This document shows positions 30,737 to 42,792 of a stretch of 64,000 nt of DNA, piece after piece. The stretch is from assembly GCF_008369165.1 (NCBI RefSeq), contig NZ_VOBA01000002.1, forward strand, positions 124,001 to 188,000, read 5' to 3'. The notes under the pieces are model-generated. The model had not been told where the DNA came from. It saw nothing but the letters and a program-made list of their open reading frames with translations, and did no database searches. The DNA is from Dietzia sp. ANT_WB102 (lineage in GTDB: Bacteria > Actinomycetota > Actinomycetes > Mycobacteriales > Mycobacteriaceae). A program made the position numbers and the translations under genes. The first letter of the stretch is position 1. Every line of letters starts with the position of its first letter.

Positions 30737-31426
30737 GTGGTGACCATGAGCCCGAAGATCCTCGTCGTCGACGACGACGCCGCACTGGCAGAGATGCTCA
30801 CCATCGTCCTGCGGGGCGAGGGGTTCGAGACCGAGATTGTCGGCGACGGAGTCCAGGCCATCGAGACATTCCGCGCCGTTCAGCCCGATCTGGTGCTGCT
30901 GGATCTCATGCTGCCCGGAAAGAGCGGGATCGACGTGTGTCGCGACATCCGCGCCGAGTCCCGCGTGCCGATCGTCATGCTGACCGCCAAGACCGACACC
31001 GTCGATGTGGTGCTCGGTCTGGAGTCCGGGGCGGACGACTACATCATGAAGCCCTTCAAGCCGAAAGAGCTGGTGGCCCGGATACGGGCGCGGCTGCGCC
31101 GCGGCGAGGACGAGCCCAGCGAACTGCTGCACATCGGCGACGTCACCATCGACGTTCCCGCGCATACGGTCACCCGCGACGGCACGCCGATCCCGCTCAC
31201 CCCGCTGGAGTTCGACCTTCTCGTGGAACTCGCCCGCAAGCCCCGCCAGGTGTTCACCCGTGAGGTTCTGCTCGAGCACGTCTGGGGCTACCGCCACTCG
31301 GCTGACACCAGGCTGGTCAACGTCCACGTCCAGCGCTTGCGCGCGAAGATCGAAAAGGATCCGGAGAACCCGGAGGTCGTACTCACGGTCCGTGGTGTCG
31401 GTTACAAGGCGGGCCCGGTCTCGTGA
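30737..31426 (+). CDS. mtrA: Response regulator MtrA
   Basis: OmpR/PhoB-type response regulator, 229 residues, controls cell-cycle, wall hydrolase and osmotic genes with its kinase MtrB. The receiver domain has DDD at 12-14, the phospho-acceptor D56 and the TAKTDTVDVVLGLESGADDY region; the winged-helix output domain ends in RLRAKIEKDPENP and VRGVGYK. The start GTG 30737 places the phospho-Asp at 56, the same number as in M. tuberculosis. Its stop overlaps mtrB by four bases. Confidence 0.97.
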   Translation: MVTMSPKILVVDDDAALAEMLTIVLRGEGFETEIVGDGVQAIETFRAVQPDLVLLDLMLPGKSGIDVCRDIRAESRVPIVMLTAKTDTVDVVLGLESGADDYIMKPFKPKELVARIRARLRRGEDEPSELLHIGDVTIDVPAHTVTRDGTPIPLTPLEFDLLVELARKPRQVFTREVLLEHVWGYRHSADTRLVNVHVQRLRAKIEKDPENPEVVLTVRGVGYKAGPVS

Positions 31427-33150
31427 CCACCGCTCGTCCCGACGACGCGGTAGCGTCCACCGGGGACGAGCGCGAGGCCCCGGACGCGACGGACTCGTCA
31501 CCGACCCTCCGGGAGCGGCTGGCCTACCTGGACCCAGCCGCCATCGGTGGGCGGATTGCGAGGCTGTGGCGGCGTTCGCTGCAGTTGCGGGTCGTCACCT
31601 CGACCCTTGCGCTGTCGATGGGCGTGATCCTCACCATCGCGTTCATGCTGCAGAGCCAGATGGCCGCACAGTTGCTGTCGACCAAGCTCGACGCCGCGAT
31701 GGAGCAGGCCAGCAGACTCCGCATCACGGTGCAGGCGCAGATCGCCGCCACCGACGAGGGCACGAGCGAACAGTCTCGACTCGACCAGGCCCGCAGTGCG
31801 ATCAGTGATCGTGGCCTGGCGTCGGGAGGGGACTCTGTCCACGCCGGCACCTTTGACCCGATCCTCGTCGTGCCGGATCAGACTGGTCGCGGCCAGGTTG
31901 TCAGCCCCGCAGACGCGCAGGTGCCACCTGAACTGCAGTCCCTCGTCCAACGGGGCCGGATCGCGTACCAATACGTCACCGTCGACTTCCGCGGCGAGCA
32001 GGCAAAGGCACTCATGCTCGGCACACCGACGGACTCGTCGATACCCGGGCTCGAGTTGTACCTGGTGTACCCGCTCATCGCGGAGGAACAAACCCTCGGG
32101 ATCATGCGTGGCATCGTCGCCACCGCGGGCCTGGCGATCATCGTCCTGTCGGCGGCGATCGCGTGGATAGTGGCTCGGCAGGTCGTGCTGCCGGTGCGGC
32201 AGGCGGCCTCGATCGCCCAGCGCTTCGCGAACGGACACCTCAAGGAACGGATGGTCATCCGCGGTGAGGACGACGTTGCGCGCCTGGCCCTGGCGTTCAA
32301 TGACATGGCGCAGAGCCTGTCCGACCAGATCACCCAGCTCGAGGAATTCGGTGACCTGCAGAAGCGCTTCACCTCTGATGTCTCCCACGAGCTACGCACC
32401 CCGCTGACCACCGTTCGTATGGCAGCCGACATCATCTCCGACTCGGCCGACGACCTGGACGCCCCCACCAAGCGGGCGGTGGAGCTCCTCGAATCCGAAC
32501 TCGACCGATTCGAGAGCCTGCTCACGGACCTGCTCGAGGTCTCCCGCCACGACGCCGGCATGGCCGAGCTCGCGGTGGCCGAGATGGATGTGCGTACCGC
32601 CGTGAAGGACGCCGTCGGCACGGTTGCCCACATTGCCGAGGCCACCGGCGTGGAGGTCGAGGTCGACATGCCCGAGGAGCCGGTTATGGCCGACGTCGAC
32701 TCGCGGCGCGTCGAGCGAATCCTGCGCAACCTCGTGGCGAACGCGCTCGACCACAGTGAGTCCAAGCCCGTCAAGGTCACCCTGCGGAGCTCGGACGCCG
32801 CCCTCGCGGTCTCGGTGCGCGACCACGGAGTGGGGCTCAAGCCCGGCGAGGAGACCCGGGTGTTCAACCGCTTCTGGCGCGCCGACCCCTCGCGCGTGCG
32901 TCGCTCCGGTGGCACCGGGCTCGGCCTGGCGATCGCCCTCGAGGATGCCAAGCTCCACGGAGGTCGGCTGGATTGCTGGGGCAGCCCGGGGGAGGGGTCG
33001 TGCTTCCGCCTGACCATTCCGCGGCGCCGCGGCGGCACCCTCACCTCGAGCCCGCTGCCCCTCACTCCCGAAGACGAAGCCAGACTCATGCGTACCGGCT
33101 CGCCGACCCCGCTCGAGCGGGTCCCCGGGGCAGGGGAGAGCCGGCCATGA
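31423..33150 (+). CDS. mtrB: Sensor histidine kinase MtrB
   Basis: Membrane histidine kinase, 575 residues, phosphorylates MtrA. Two membrane helices (about 50-72 and 228-250) bracket an extracellular sensor domain; a HAMP segment, the HisKA box SDVSHELRTPLTTV (H322) and an ATPase domain with GTGLGLAIALEDAKLHGG follow. A disordered Pro/Arg-rich tail ends the protein. The GTG start overlaps mtrA, and the stop overlaps lpqB, so mtrA-mtrB-lpqB is one coupled operon. Confidence 0.96.
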   Translation: MTTARPDDAVASTGDEREAPDATDSSPTLRERLAYLDPAAIGGRIARLWRRSLQLRVVTSTLALSMGVILTIAFMLQSQMAAQLLSTKLDAAMEQASRLRITVQAQIAATDEGTSEQSRLDQARSAISDRGLASGGDSVHAGTFDPILVVPDQTGRGQVVSPADAQVPPELQSLVQRGRIAYQYVTVDFRGEQAKALMLGTPTDSSIPGLELYLVYPLIAEEQTLGIMRGIVATAGLAIIVLSAAIAWIVARQVVLPVRQAASIAQRFANGHLKERMVIRGEDDVARLALAFNDMAQSLSDQITQLEEFGDLQKRFTSDVSHELRTPLTTVRMAADIISDSADDLDAPTKRAVELLESELDRFESLLTDLLEVSRHDAGMAELAVAEMDVRTAVKDAVGTVAHIAEATGVEVEVDMPEEPVMADVDSRRVERILRNLVANALDHSESKPVKVTLRSSDAALAVSVRDHGVGLKPGEETRVFNRFWRADPSRVRRSGGTGLGLAIALEDAKLHGGRLDCWGSPGEGSCFRLTIPRRRGGTLTSSPLPLTPEDEARLMRTGSPTPLERVPGAGESRP

Positions 33151-34886
33151 CGCGGCCCCGGTTCCTGTTCGTGTCGGTGGCGCTTGCCTGCGCGACCGGG
33201 CTTGCGACGACCGGGTGTGCCACGCTGCCGTCGTCGTCGTCGCCGCAGGTCATCGATACCTTCTCTCCGGAGGGTAGCGAACTGTCCGTCCCCACCCCGG
33301 TCCCAGACCAGGAACCCGACCTCTTGGTCCGGGACTTCCTCAAGGCCGCGGCGATGGCTGACCAGAGGCACGCCGCCGCCCGCCAGTTCCTCACCCCGGA
33401 GGCCGCGAAGAGCTGGGACGATCTCGCGGAGACGGTCATCGTGCTCCGCGCGGACCTCAGTGCAGTGGGCGGTCGGTCGGCGGACCGCGCCGAGTACACG
33501 CTGCGCGCGGAGAAGGTCGGCACCCTCGACCCCGGCGGGATTTTCCGCGAGGACGACGGTCAGCTCGAGGTGACCATCGGGTTGACCCGCACGGACGGCC
33601 AATGGCGCATCGATGAACTGCCACCCGGGGCGGTGATCGAGCGCACCGAGTTCTTCTCCACCTACGCCCAGCGGGACCTGTTCTTCCTGTCCGGAACCGG
33701 CGATGCGCTGGTCCCGGATCCACGTTGGACGGCCGCCGACCGCACGGACGTCGGATACTCCCTGGTCAACCTCCTCGCCACCGGGCCCAGACCCGGGCTA
33801 TCGGAATCGGTGCTGTCCCGCGTTCCGGCGTCGGTCTCGGTCCGCCCCGGCGAAGACGGGGACCGTACAGGGCCCACGGGTACCACCATCGATTTCGCCG
33901 GACTGCCCGTCCTGAGCACCCAGGCGACCACCGAGTTCGCCGCGCAGGTCGTATGGACCCTCGCGCGTGCCGACGTCCCCGGCCCCTACCGCCTCGAACG
34001 GGACGGTGCCCCGCTCGACGAGCGGTACGCGAATGGCTGGACCACCGAGGATGTCCGCGACTTCAACCCGTACCCGCCGGCGGAGCCGATGCGCTACACC
34101 CTCACCGCCGCAGACGGCCTGGTCCGGCTCGAGGCCGGGGGCGCGCGACCGGCAGGGGGGCCATGGTCGGATGTCCGCGGCGGCCGCAACGCCGTGGTGT
34201 CCTACAACGGGCGCACTCTCGCGGTGGTGGCCGGTGGGGACGAGGGCGGACCGCGCCGGATCCTGGTGGGGGCGATCAACGGCGCGCCTACTGAGGCGCT
34301 CACCGCGAGGACTGTCGCGGGCCCGACGTTTCACCCGGTCACCGGCCAGGCCTGGGTATTGGTCGACGATGCGCGGCTGCTCCGGATCGGGATGGGGGCT
34401 AACGGCCCCACGGTCCAGGAGATGGACGCAGGACCGATACTCTCCCTGGGCTCGCGGGTCACAGGTCTGCGCATAGACCAGTCGGGAGCCCAGCTGGCCG
34501 TGGTCGTCGACGGCAAGGTGTTCATCGGCTCGATGTCCGCGGAGACCGGGCAGCCGCTGGCCGGCACATTCCGCCAGATCGGCCGCGCACTGGGGGAGAC
34601 CGCCTCCTCAGTGGCGTGGCGGGACCGGTCCACGATCGTGGTGGGCCGCGACACCACCGAGGCTCCCGTCGCGACAATCTCTGTGGACGGGGCGATCGCC
34701 GAGCCACTGTCCCAGCGCAACATCTCGGGACCGGTGACCGCGGTCGCGGCGGCCGGGCGCGAGATCTATGTGGTGGACCGACGGTCGCTCCTGCGGCTCG
34801 ACTCCGTCGCCGAGACCGGCGACAGGTACTGGCGGGAGATCCCCGGGCTTGCCGCGATCCGCGCCGACCCCGTGGTCGCGGGCTGA
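33147..34886 (+). CDS. lpqB: Lipoprotein LpqB
   Basis: Lipoprotein of 579 residues, the third member of the MtrAB system, which in mycobacteria modulates MtrA phosphorylation. A signal sequence ends in TGLATTGC, with C24 as the lipidated residue; a GerMN-like domain lies at about 60-330 and a beta-propeller-like C-terminal domain follows. ATG 33147 overlaps the mtrB stop (ATGA). Its place on the outer face of the membrane fits a role as sensor partner. Confidence 0.93.
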   Translation: MTRPRFLFVSVALACATGLATTGCATLPSSSSPQVIDTFSPEGSELSVPTPVPDQEPDLLVRDFLKAAAMADQRHAAARQFLTPEAAKSWDDLAETVIVLRADLSAVGGRSADRAEYTLRAEKVGTLDPGGIFREDDGQLEVTIGLTRTDGQWRIDELPPGAVIERTEFFSTYAQRDLFFLSGTGDALVPDPRWTAADRTDVGYSLVNLLATGPRPGLSESVLSRVPASVSVRPGEDGDRTGPTGTTIDFAGLPVLSTQATTEFAAQVVWTLARADVPGPYRLERDGAPLDERYANGWTTEDVRDFNPYPPAEPMRYTLTAADGLVRLEAGGARPAGGPWSDVRGGRNAVVSYNGRTLAVVAGGDEGGPRRILVGAINGAPTEALTARTVAGPTFHPVTGQAWVLVDDARLLRIGMGANGPTVQEMDAGPILSLGSRVTGLRIDQSGAQLAVVVDGKVFIGSMSAETGQPLAGTFRQIGRALGETASSVAWRDRSTIVVGRDTTEAPVATISVDGAIAEPLSQRNISGPVTAVAAAGREIYVVDRRSLLRLDSVAETGDRYWREIPGLAAIRADPVVAG

Positions 34887-34890
34887 GCAG

Positions 34891-35661
34891 GTGACCGTCG
34901 GGACCGAAGACGGGCCACGTTGGTGGCAGGGTAATGGATCGTGGGCCGCGGCACTCGCCGACCTCGTCGTGCCCCTGGAATGCGCTGGATGCGGACACCC
35001 CCGCCAGCGGTGGTGCCCGGACTGCGCGGCGACACTCGCGACCGCCCCGTTGCGCGTACGCACCCGTGCCGATTTGGGGGTTCCGGTCTGGGCGCTGTCC
35101 CGGCACGCTGGCCCGGCAGCCCGGGCGGTGTCCGCCTACAAGGACCGCGGACGGACTGACCTGGCCCGACCTCTCGGAGGCGCCTTGGCCGCGGCGGTCG
35201 ATGTGCTTCGGGCCAGTGGAGAGATCGCCGAGGCCGCGGAGCGTCCCACCGTGCTGGTACCCGCCCCGGCGTCGGCGCGCGCCCGCCGACGGAGGGGGTT
35301 CGACCACGTCCGTCAGGTGGTGGACGTCCTCGCTGCCGAACTCGCGGGATCTCTGCCCGGCGGCCCGGTGGGGGTGGCCCCGGTACTCGAGGTCCGTGGA
35401 CGGGTGAAGGACGCCTCCGGGCTCGGAGCCCGGGCCCGCGAGGACAACCTCTCGGGGCGGATCGGTCGGCGTCCGCTGGGGACCCCGCTGACAGCGTCTC
35501 CGGGGGCACCGTCCACTGTCCCCGCCCTGCTGAAAACACCGTCGACGGTGCTGCTCGTCGACGACGTGGTGACCACGGGCGCGACGGCTGCGCACTGTGT
35601 CGCGGTTCTGGAATCGGGCGGGCTGCGTGTCACCGGGGTCCTCACCGTGACCGCTGCCTGA
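34891..35661 (+). CDS. ComF-family phosphoribosyltransferase-like protein
   Basis: ComF/amidophosphoribosyltransferase-like protein, 256 residues. The N-terminal zinc ribbon CAGCGHPRQRWCPDC is followed by a PRTase fold with the KDRGRTDLA loop, VPAPASARARRRRGFDHV and the PRPP-binding VLLVDDVVTTGAT. Homologues act in DNA uptake in naturally competent bacteria, but here (Rv3242c position) the role is unknown. GTG 34891 lies four bases after lpqB, extending that operon. Confidence 0.85.
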   Translation: MTVGTEDGPRWWQGNGSWAAALADLVVPLECAGCGHPRQRWCPDCAATLATAPLRVRTRADLGVPVWALSRHAGPAARAVSAYKDRGRTDLARPLGGALAAAVDVLRASGEIAEAAERPTVLVPAPASARARRRRGFDHVRQVVDVLAAELAGSLPGGPVGVAPVLEVRGRVKDASGLGARAREDNLSGRIGRRPLGTPLTASPGAPSTVPALLKTPSTVLLVDDVVTTGATAAHCVAVLESGGLRVTGVLTVTAA

Positions 35662-35899
35662 GGGCCGTGGTGGGGGAGGGGAGGCGCGACCTTTGCGGTC
35701 CCCGGGTCGGCGCACACGCGAGCGGGTAGGGTGGGTTTTGGACGGGTTCACCTGCACGTTCGCCGTTTTCTGGCTTCGGTGGACCGCGTCTGTAGAGTGT
35801 CCACTCAGCCATGTGGGTGGCCGCTTCGGCCGGGATTCCTGGGCGGTCACCGGGCTTGGTCGCAGCGGTCCGCCGCAGGCCCGATGAGGAGGAGCTTCG
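35662..35899. promoter_or_regulatory. Leader and promoter region of hpf
   Basis: The 238-base gap holds two -10-like boxes, TAGGGT (35727-35732) and TAGAGT (35793-35798), neither with a convincing -35. A strong GAGGAGGAG ribosome site stands at 35885-35893. I see no riboswitch or hairpin. Confidence 0.4.
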
Positions 35900-36598
35900 A
35901 TGGCGAAGACCCCCGCAGTCCTGCTCGACCCCGCCACCTTCGACGGTCCGGCGACCGATGATCCCGGTACTCCGGAGGCCCAGGTCACTATTCGTGGCCG
36001 TAATGTCGAGGTCCCCGATCACTTCGCGAACCGCATCAACGCCAAGCTCGCGAAGATCGAGAAGATCTCGCCCTCCATCCAGCGGTTCGACGTGATCTTG
36101 CTGCACGAGAACAACCCCCGGTTGTCCAAGGTGAGCCAGCGCATCGAGATCACCCTGAAGGGAAAGCCCGGCGTGGCCCGCGCCGAGGCGGCCGAGGATA
36201 CCTTCTACGCGGCCCTCGAGTCGGCCGTCGCCAAGCTCGAACGGCAGATGCGAAAGGCCCGGACCCGTCGCAAGATCAGCCACTCCGGCCACCGTCGCCC
36301 GCAGTCGGTCGCCGAGGCGACTGCGGAGCTGACCGCCGACGCCGCCCCGGCCGAGGTGCTTGACCGGGTCGACGGCGCCGAGTACGGCGACGGGCACGAT
36401 GACCAGATGCCGGGGCAGATCGTGCGGCGCAAGGAGCACGATGGCACCCCGATGTCAGTCGACGAGGCGCTCGAGAAGATGGAGCTGGTGGGTCACGACT
36501 TCTACCTGTTCCGCGACACCGAGACCGGTCGCGCCACCGTCGTCTACCGGCGGCACGCGTTCGACTACGGGCTCATCACCCTGAGCGACGAGGCCTGA
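35900..36598 (+). CDS. hpf: Long-form ribosome hibernation promoting factor
   Basis: Long HPF, 232 residues, binds the 30S decoding centre and drives 100S dimers in stationary phase. The N-terminal S30AE domain (about 28-125: RGRNVEVPDHFANRINAKL, VILLHENNPRLSK) is followed by a linker and the C-terminal dimerisation domain (about 175-232: GQIVRRKEHDGTPMSVDEA, ending VVYRRHAFDYGLITL). ATG 35900 has an ideal ribosome site. It has its own promoter region and a terminator after it, so it is separated from comF and secA1. Confidence 0.95.
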   Translation: MAKTPAVLLDPATFDGPATDDPGTPEAQVTIRGRNVEVPDHFANRINAKLAKIEKISPSIQRFDVILLHENNPRLSKVSQRIEITLKGKPGVARAEAAEDTFYAALESAVAKLERQMRKARTRRKISHSGHRRPQSVAEATAELTADAAPAEVLDRVDGAEYGDGHDDQMPGQIVRRKEHDGTPMSVDEALEKMELVGHDFYLFRDTETGRATVVYRRHAFDYGLITLSDEA

Positions 36599-36620
36599 CG
36601 GCCCCGTCCCGTACCCCACA

Positions 36621-36654
36621 AGGGCGGTCCGGTTTCCCCTTACCGGACCGCCCT
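36621..36654 (+). terminator. Terminator of hpf
   Basis: Perfect 13-base stem AGGGCGGTCCGGT with its complement and an eight-base T/C-rich loop, between hpf and the secA1 promoter. Confidence 0.9.
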
Positions 36655-36681
36655 CGGCGTGTCACAACGGCCCGCAGCCCC

Positions 36682-36687
36682 TAGGAT
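36682..36687 (+). promoter_or_regulatory. -10 box of secA1
   Basis: TAGGAT stands about 75 bases before the secA1 start and just after the hpf terminator. A matching -35 is not clear. Confidence 0.45.
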
Positions 36688-36763
36688 GATGACGGGCCTG
36701 CGTGTCGCCATGCAGGTTGCCGTATCCACGACCACTTCCCCGACCACGAGGACGTTCGAGACT

Positions 36764-39541
<2,778 letters not shown>

Positions 39542-39569
39542 CCCGCGGGTCCTGCCACCCCCGGGTGGC

Positions 39570-40169
39570 TCACACGAGCCTGAGCGCTGCGCAGCTGGCC
39601 CCGGTAGGGCCGACCCGGATACGGGCCGCGACGGCGAAGAGTCGCGGTCCGCGGGCGTAAGTGGCGCATACCTCATAGTCGACAGGGGTTCTGTCGTCGG
39701 CAGATCCGGGGCCCGCTCGGCCGGGGTCGGGCGCCTGGATGTGCAGGCGGTGAACCCTGGCGGGGCCGAGGTGCCGTCCGGGCACACCGTCGCGGGCGAG
39801 CGTGCGCAGCATCTCCATGAGATGCGGCGGGAACGCGCCTTTCGTGTGCTGTGGCGCGCGTCTGCGGTCCACGACCTCCAGTGCCATGACGACAAGGGCG
39901 TGGGCAGCCCTCCTGGCGGGAACCGGTACGTCACCGTCAGGTGCCGGCAGCGGCCTCGGAACGCGATCGAGGAGGCGTTCGCGGTCTTCCCGGACCGCAC
40001 CGCTCGGCGCGCCCGGCGACGGTTCGATCGAGGGCAGCGGACGGACCCGGCCAGCCTCCTGAACCGTGCCGGCCGAGGGCGGGGGTCGCCCGGTAGTGGT
40101 CGGTGAAACGGGTGTTGGTGCCATCTGGGGTCTTCTCCCTCCCGCGCCGGACCCGGACTGGTCTGGCAT
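39570..40169 (-). CDS. Rv3235-family (DUF6459-like) protein
   Basis: A 199-residue protein with a disordered Pro/Arg/Ser-rich N-terminal half and a compact C-terminal domain (about 85-199: AHALVVMALEVVDRRR, YEVCATYARGPRLFAVAARIRV, ending CAALRLV). This pattern and its position antisense and next to secA1 match the Rv3235 family. The start is ATG 40169, with ATG at 40124 as an alternative. Codon bias is typical of real genes here. Function is unknown; some family members are proposed to bind SecA, which I cannot test. Confidence 0.65.
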   Translation of the reverse strand: MPDQSGSGAGGRRPQMAPTPVSPTTTGRPPPSAGTVQEAGRVRPLPSIEPSPGAPSGAVREDRERLLDRVPRPLPAPDGDVPVPARRAAHALVVMALEVVDRRRAPQHTKGAFPPHLMEMLRTLARDGVPGRHLGPARVHRLHIQAPDPGRAGPGSADDRTPVDYEVCATYARGPRLFAVAARIRVGPTGASCAALRLV

Positions 40170-40254
40170 CCTCTACCCCTCTTGACGCTCCGGATCGGGC
40201 GCCCGGTTCCACCTCGCTACTGCACCGTGACCGGGTGTTGCCTAGGCTGTCCCC

Positions 40255-40665
40255 ATGCGTGGACTGATAGTCGACTACTTCGGGGTGCTGGACGGCACGG
40301 AGGAGGACCGTGAGAACTGGCGGTCGATACTGGCCGGTGCAAGGGCGAACGACGTTCGTCTCGCCATTCTGAGCAATGAGCCCGAGGGGCCGGGGGCGGA
40401 TCGCGTTCGCGCGGACGCTCGCGACCTAGGGATCGAGCACGTGGTGCTCAGCGGCGTGACCGGTGTGGAAAAGCCCGATCCCGACGCGTTCCTCGAGGCG
40501 GCCCGCCGGCTCGAGCTCGAGCCGCGGGAGTGCGTGATGGTCGACGACGCGATCGAGAACGTTCTCGGCGCCGTACAAACCGGCATGATCGGCGTGTTTT
40601 ACCAGGTATTCGACCGCGCGGCCGTGGAGATCCGGGGACTCCTCGGGCTGGACGAGACGGTCTGA
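40255..40665 (+). CDS. HAD-superfamily hydrolase, short
   Basis: A 136-residue HAD-like protein without a cap domain. Motif I is VDYFGVLDGT (nucleophile D7), motif II the SN in LAILSNEPEG, motif III a Lys in GVEKPDPDAF, and motif IV MVDDAIENV. The residue two after the nucleophile is Phe rather than the Asp that acts as acid in HAD phosphatases, so it may act on another bond or slowly. ATG 40255 lies six bases after TAGGCT (40243-40248), leaderless in type. It is four bases before the WS/DGAT-like gene and probably shares its transcript. Confidence 0.8.
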   Translation: MRGLIVDYFGVLDGTEEDRENWRSILAGARANDVRLAILSNEPEGPGADRVRADARDLGIEHVVLSGVTGVEKPDPDAFLEAARRLELEPRECVMVDDAIENVLGAVQTGMIGVFYQVFDRAAVEIRGLLGLDETV

Positions 40666-40669
40666 CACC

Positions 40670-42067
40670 GTGGCGACCAGGTTGGCGACCGCGGACGCGG
40701 ACCTGCTCCTCGGGGACCCCGCGCGATCCCGGAGCAGGCACTCCTGTTCGTTGGCGCTGGTCGCCAGAGATGAGCCGTGGGACATCGATCGCGTGATGGA
40801 GTTCGTCGACGCCCGTTTGGCCGATGCGCCCCGCTATCGTCAGCGGATCCGACAGGTCCCGTTCGCGCTGGCGAGAGCTGTCTGGGTGGATGATCCGGAC
40901 TTCGACCTGAGCTTCCACGTGCGACGGTCGGCGCTCCCCGCACCCGGCGAGATGCGGCAGTTGGCGGACCTGGTCGCCAGGCTCGTCGACCGGCCGCTGG
41001 AGGCGGATCGCCCCCTGTGGGAGCTTTATCTGATCGAGGGGCTCCCGGACGGGCGACTGGCGATCCTGACCAAGACACACCATGCGCTGTTGGGGGGACC
41101 CAACGCCGTGGACCTCGCCCAGGTGCTCGTGACGGACGAGAGGGCCTCTGCGGAGGTCGCCGAGGTCGCGACCTGGACCCCGGTGCCATCCCCCGGGAAC
41201 GGAGTCCTCGTCCTGGACGCGCTCATGACGATCGCGACCGACCCGCTGGAGCTGGTACGACGCTCGGCTCGCCTGGGCCACGCGCTTGAGCGGGCCACCC
41301 GAGGCCTGGTGGGCGCGGTAAACTTGGCGGTGCTGCGTCCCTCCGGCGGCCTGGCGGAGATGTTCCGCACCAACCGCCCCCGCGGCAGTCGGGTGGGCTT
41401 GGCGTCGTTCCCGCTGGCGACGGCGCGGGAGATCGCCCGTGAGCACTCCTGCAAGGTCAATGACGTGGTGCTCGCCGTGTTGTGTGGGGCATTGCGGTCC
41501 TGGATCCTGTCGTGTGGCCATCCCCTGTCCACGTCGGACACCCTCAGGGCGATCGTGCCGATGGCGGTGACCGCGGAAGCCGATGGGCAAGAGGGGCACA
41601 ACGGGGCCACCTCCGCAGAGATCGCCTCGGCGCTCATCGGCATGCCGGTCGGCGAGCCCAATCCCCGCATGCGTTTGGCGCAAATTGCCCGCGAGACCGC
41701 CACCCAGCGTCATCCGCGTGAGGCGGTGGGCGCGAAGTCCCTGGCGCGACTGTCCGGCTTCGCAGCACCCACCCTTCACGCGCTGGCGTCCCGGGCGGCG
41801 ATTATGTTGCCGTCGGAGAGCTACGACCTGGTGGTCACCAACGCGCCCGGCCCTCAGCGGAAGGTGTTCTGGGGTGACGGCGAACTTGTCGAGGCCTACC
41901 CCGTCCCAGCGCTACTCGACGGTCAGGCGCTAGCGGTGTCGATGAGCAGCTACTCCGGCACCGTGTATTGCGGGTTCACCTCCGACCGCCAGGCCGTTCC
42001 CGACGTCGAGGAGATCGGCGAGCTCATCTCGTCGGCGTTGGACGAGCTCACCGAGACTGCTACGTGA
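40670..42067 (+). CDS. Wax ester synthase / diacylglycerol acyltransferase-like protein with altered catalytic motif
   Basis: WS/DGAT family protein of 465 residues, the class that makes triacylglycerol or wax esters from acyl-CoA. The N-terminal RLATADADLLLGD, FDLSFHVRR, the ND motif in KVNDVVLAVLCGALR and the NAPGPQ motif are present. The catalytic HHxxxDG box reads HHALLGG (H137, H138, G142, G143), so the expected Asp is Gly. The second His is kept. It could be inactive, or use another mechanism. GTG 40670 is four bases after the HAD gene. By position it corresponds to Tgs3/Rv3233c-Rv3234c. Confidence 0.85.
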   Translation: MATRLATADADLLLGDPARSRSRHSCSLALVARDEPWDIDRVMEFVDARLADAPRYRQRIRQVPFALARAVWVDDPDFDLSFHVRRSALPAPGEMRQLADLVARLVDRPLEADRPLWELYLIEGLPDGRLAILTKTHHALLGGPNAVDLAQVLVTDERASAEVAEVATWTPVPSPGNGVLVLDALMTIATDPLELVRRSARLGHALERATRGLVGAVNLAVLRPSGGLAEMFRTNRPRGSRVGLASFPLATAREIAREHSCKVNDVVLAVLCGALRSWILSCGHPLSTSDTLRAIVPMAVTAEADGQEGHNGATSAEIASALIGMPVGEPNPRMRLAQIARETATQRHPREAVGAKSLARLSGFAAPTLHALASRAAIMLPSESYDLVVTNAPGPQRKVFWGDGELVEAYPVPALLDGQALAVSMSSYSGTVYCGFTSDRQAVPDVEEIGELISSALDELTETAT

Positions 42068-42128
42068 CCCGAATGGCCACGTGACCGGACCCGCCCGCTC
42101 ACCGTCCCCCACCCCAGGAGGTCCCACC

Positions 42129-42650
42129 ATGCGCTTGTTCATCCCCGCCACCCTGACGATGCTCGAGACCTTGCTCGAGGCGGGCGAGATGCCGGTGCGG
42201 AGCGGGACTACGTTCGCGGCGACCCCTGCGCTCGTCGAGTCCTACGCGGAGGGCGACATGGAGGAGATCGAGCACGTCGCGTTCCTCGAGGCGGCCCGAG
42301 CGTCGCTCAGGCTGCTCGGCGGGGAACTCGACTCCGGGACCGCACATGAGGCACACCCGTACCGACGGGTGGTAGTGAGCGTCGATGCCCCCGACGAGCG
42401 CGTGCAGCTGCGTCCGGATCTGGACACCGCCGTGGTGCGGCTGACTGGCGGCACAGTGGAGACCGCCGACATCGCCGCCGTCCACGTGGACCTGGCCGGG
42501 GCCGTAGACCTCGTGAAGGACGCAGTCGAGGCGGTGGACCGAGCCGATCTGGGGGACGAGGACGCCGAACTGACGGTCGGCGACGCACTGGACGTGGATC
42601 TGGCATGGTACGACGCCGTGGAGCTTCCATTCCTGCTCACGCTGCTCTGA
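42129..42650 (+). CDS. DUF6912-like hypothetical protein (Rv3231c position)
   Basis: A 173-residue acidic protein, conserved in position next to the ferredoxin reductase gene. Visible features are an N-terminal MRLFIPATLTMLETLL, an internal acidic stretch and a C-terminal DVDLAWYDAVELPFLLTLL. It has no membrane helix or known catalytic motif. ATG 42129 is supported by AGGAGG at 42115-42120. I cannot assign a function. Confidence 0.7.
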   Translation: MRLFIPATLTMLETLLEAGEMPVRSGTTFAATPALVESYAEGDMEEIEHVAFLEAARASLRLLGGELDSGTAHEAHPYRRVVVSVDAPDERVQLRPDLDTAVVRLTGGTVETADIAAVHVDLAGAVDLVKDAVEAVDRADLGDEDAELTVGDALDVDLAWYDAVELPFLLTLL

Positions 42651-42792
42651 TACCCGACTGCCCGGACCGGTGCGGATGAAAAGTCGCCCCGGGTTGTCCC
42701 GCCGGAGGGGAACCTACGCTACCGTAGGTTCATCGCCCGGAACCGTCGGTCCGACCCGCGGGCCACACATATCCGGGTTCTAGGAGGCACCA

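Noticed and set aside
35761-35899. SigH-type promoter before hpf
   Set aside because: No GGAAT-like -35 with a GTT at 18-19 bases is present, unlike the sigH promoter.
36659-36763. N-terminal extension of SecA1 upstream of GTG 36764
   Set aside because: It runs through the -10 box TAGGAT and is not seen in SecA1 proteins.
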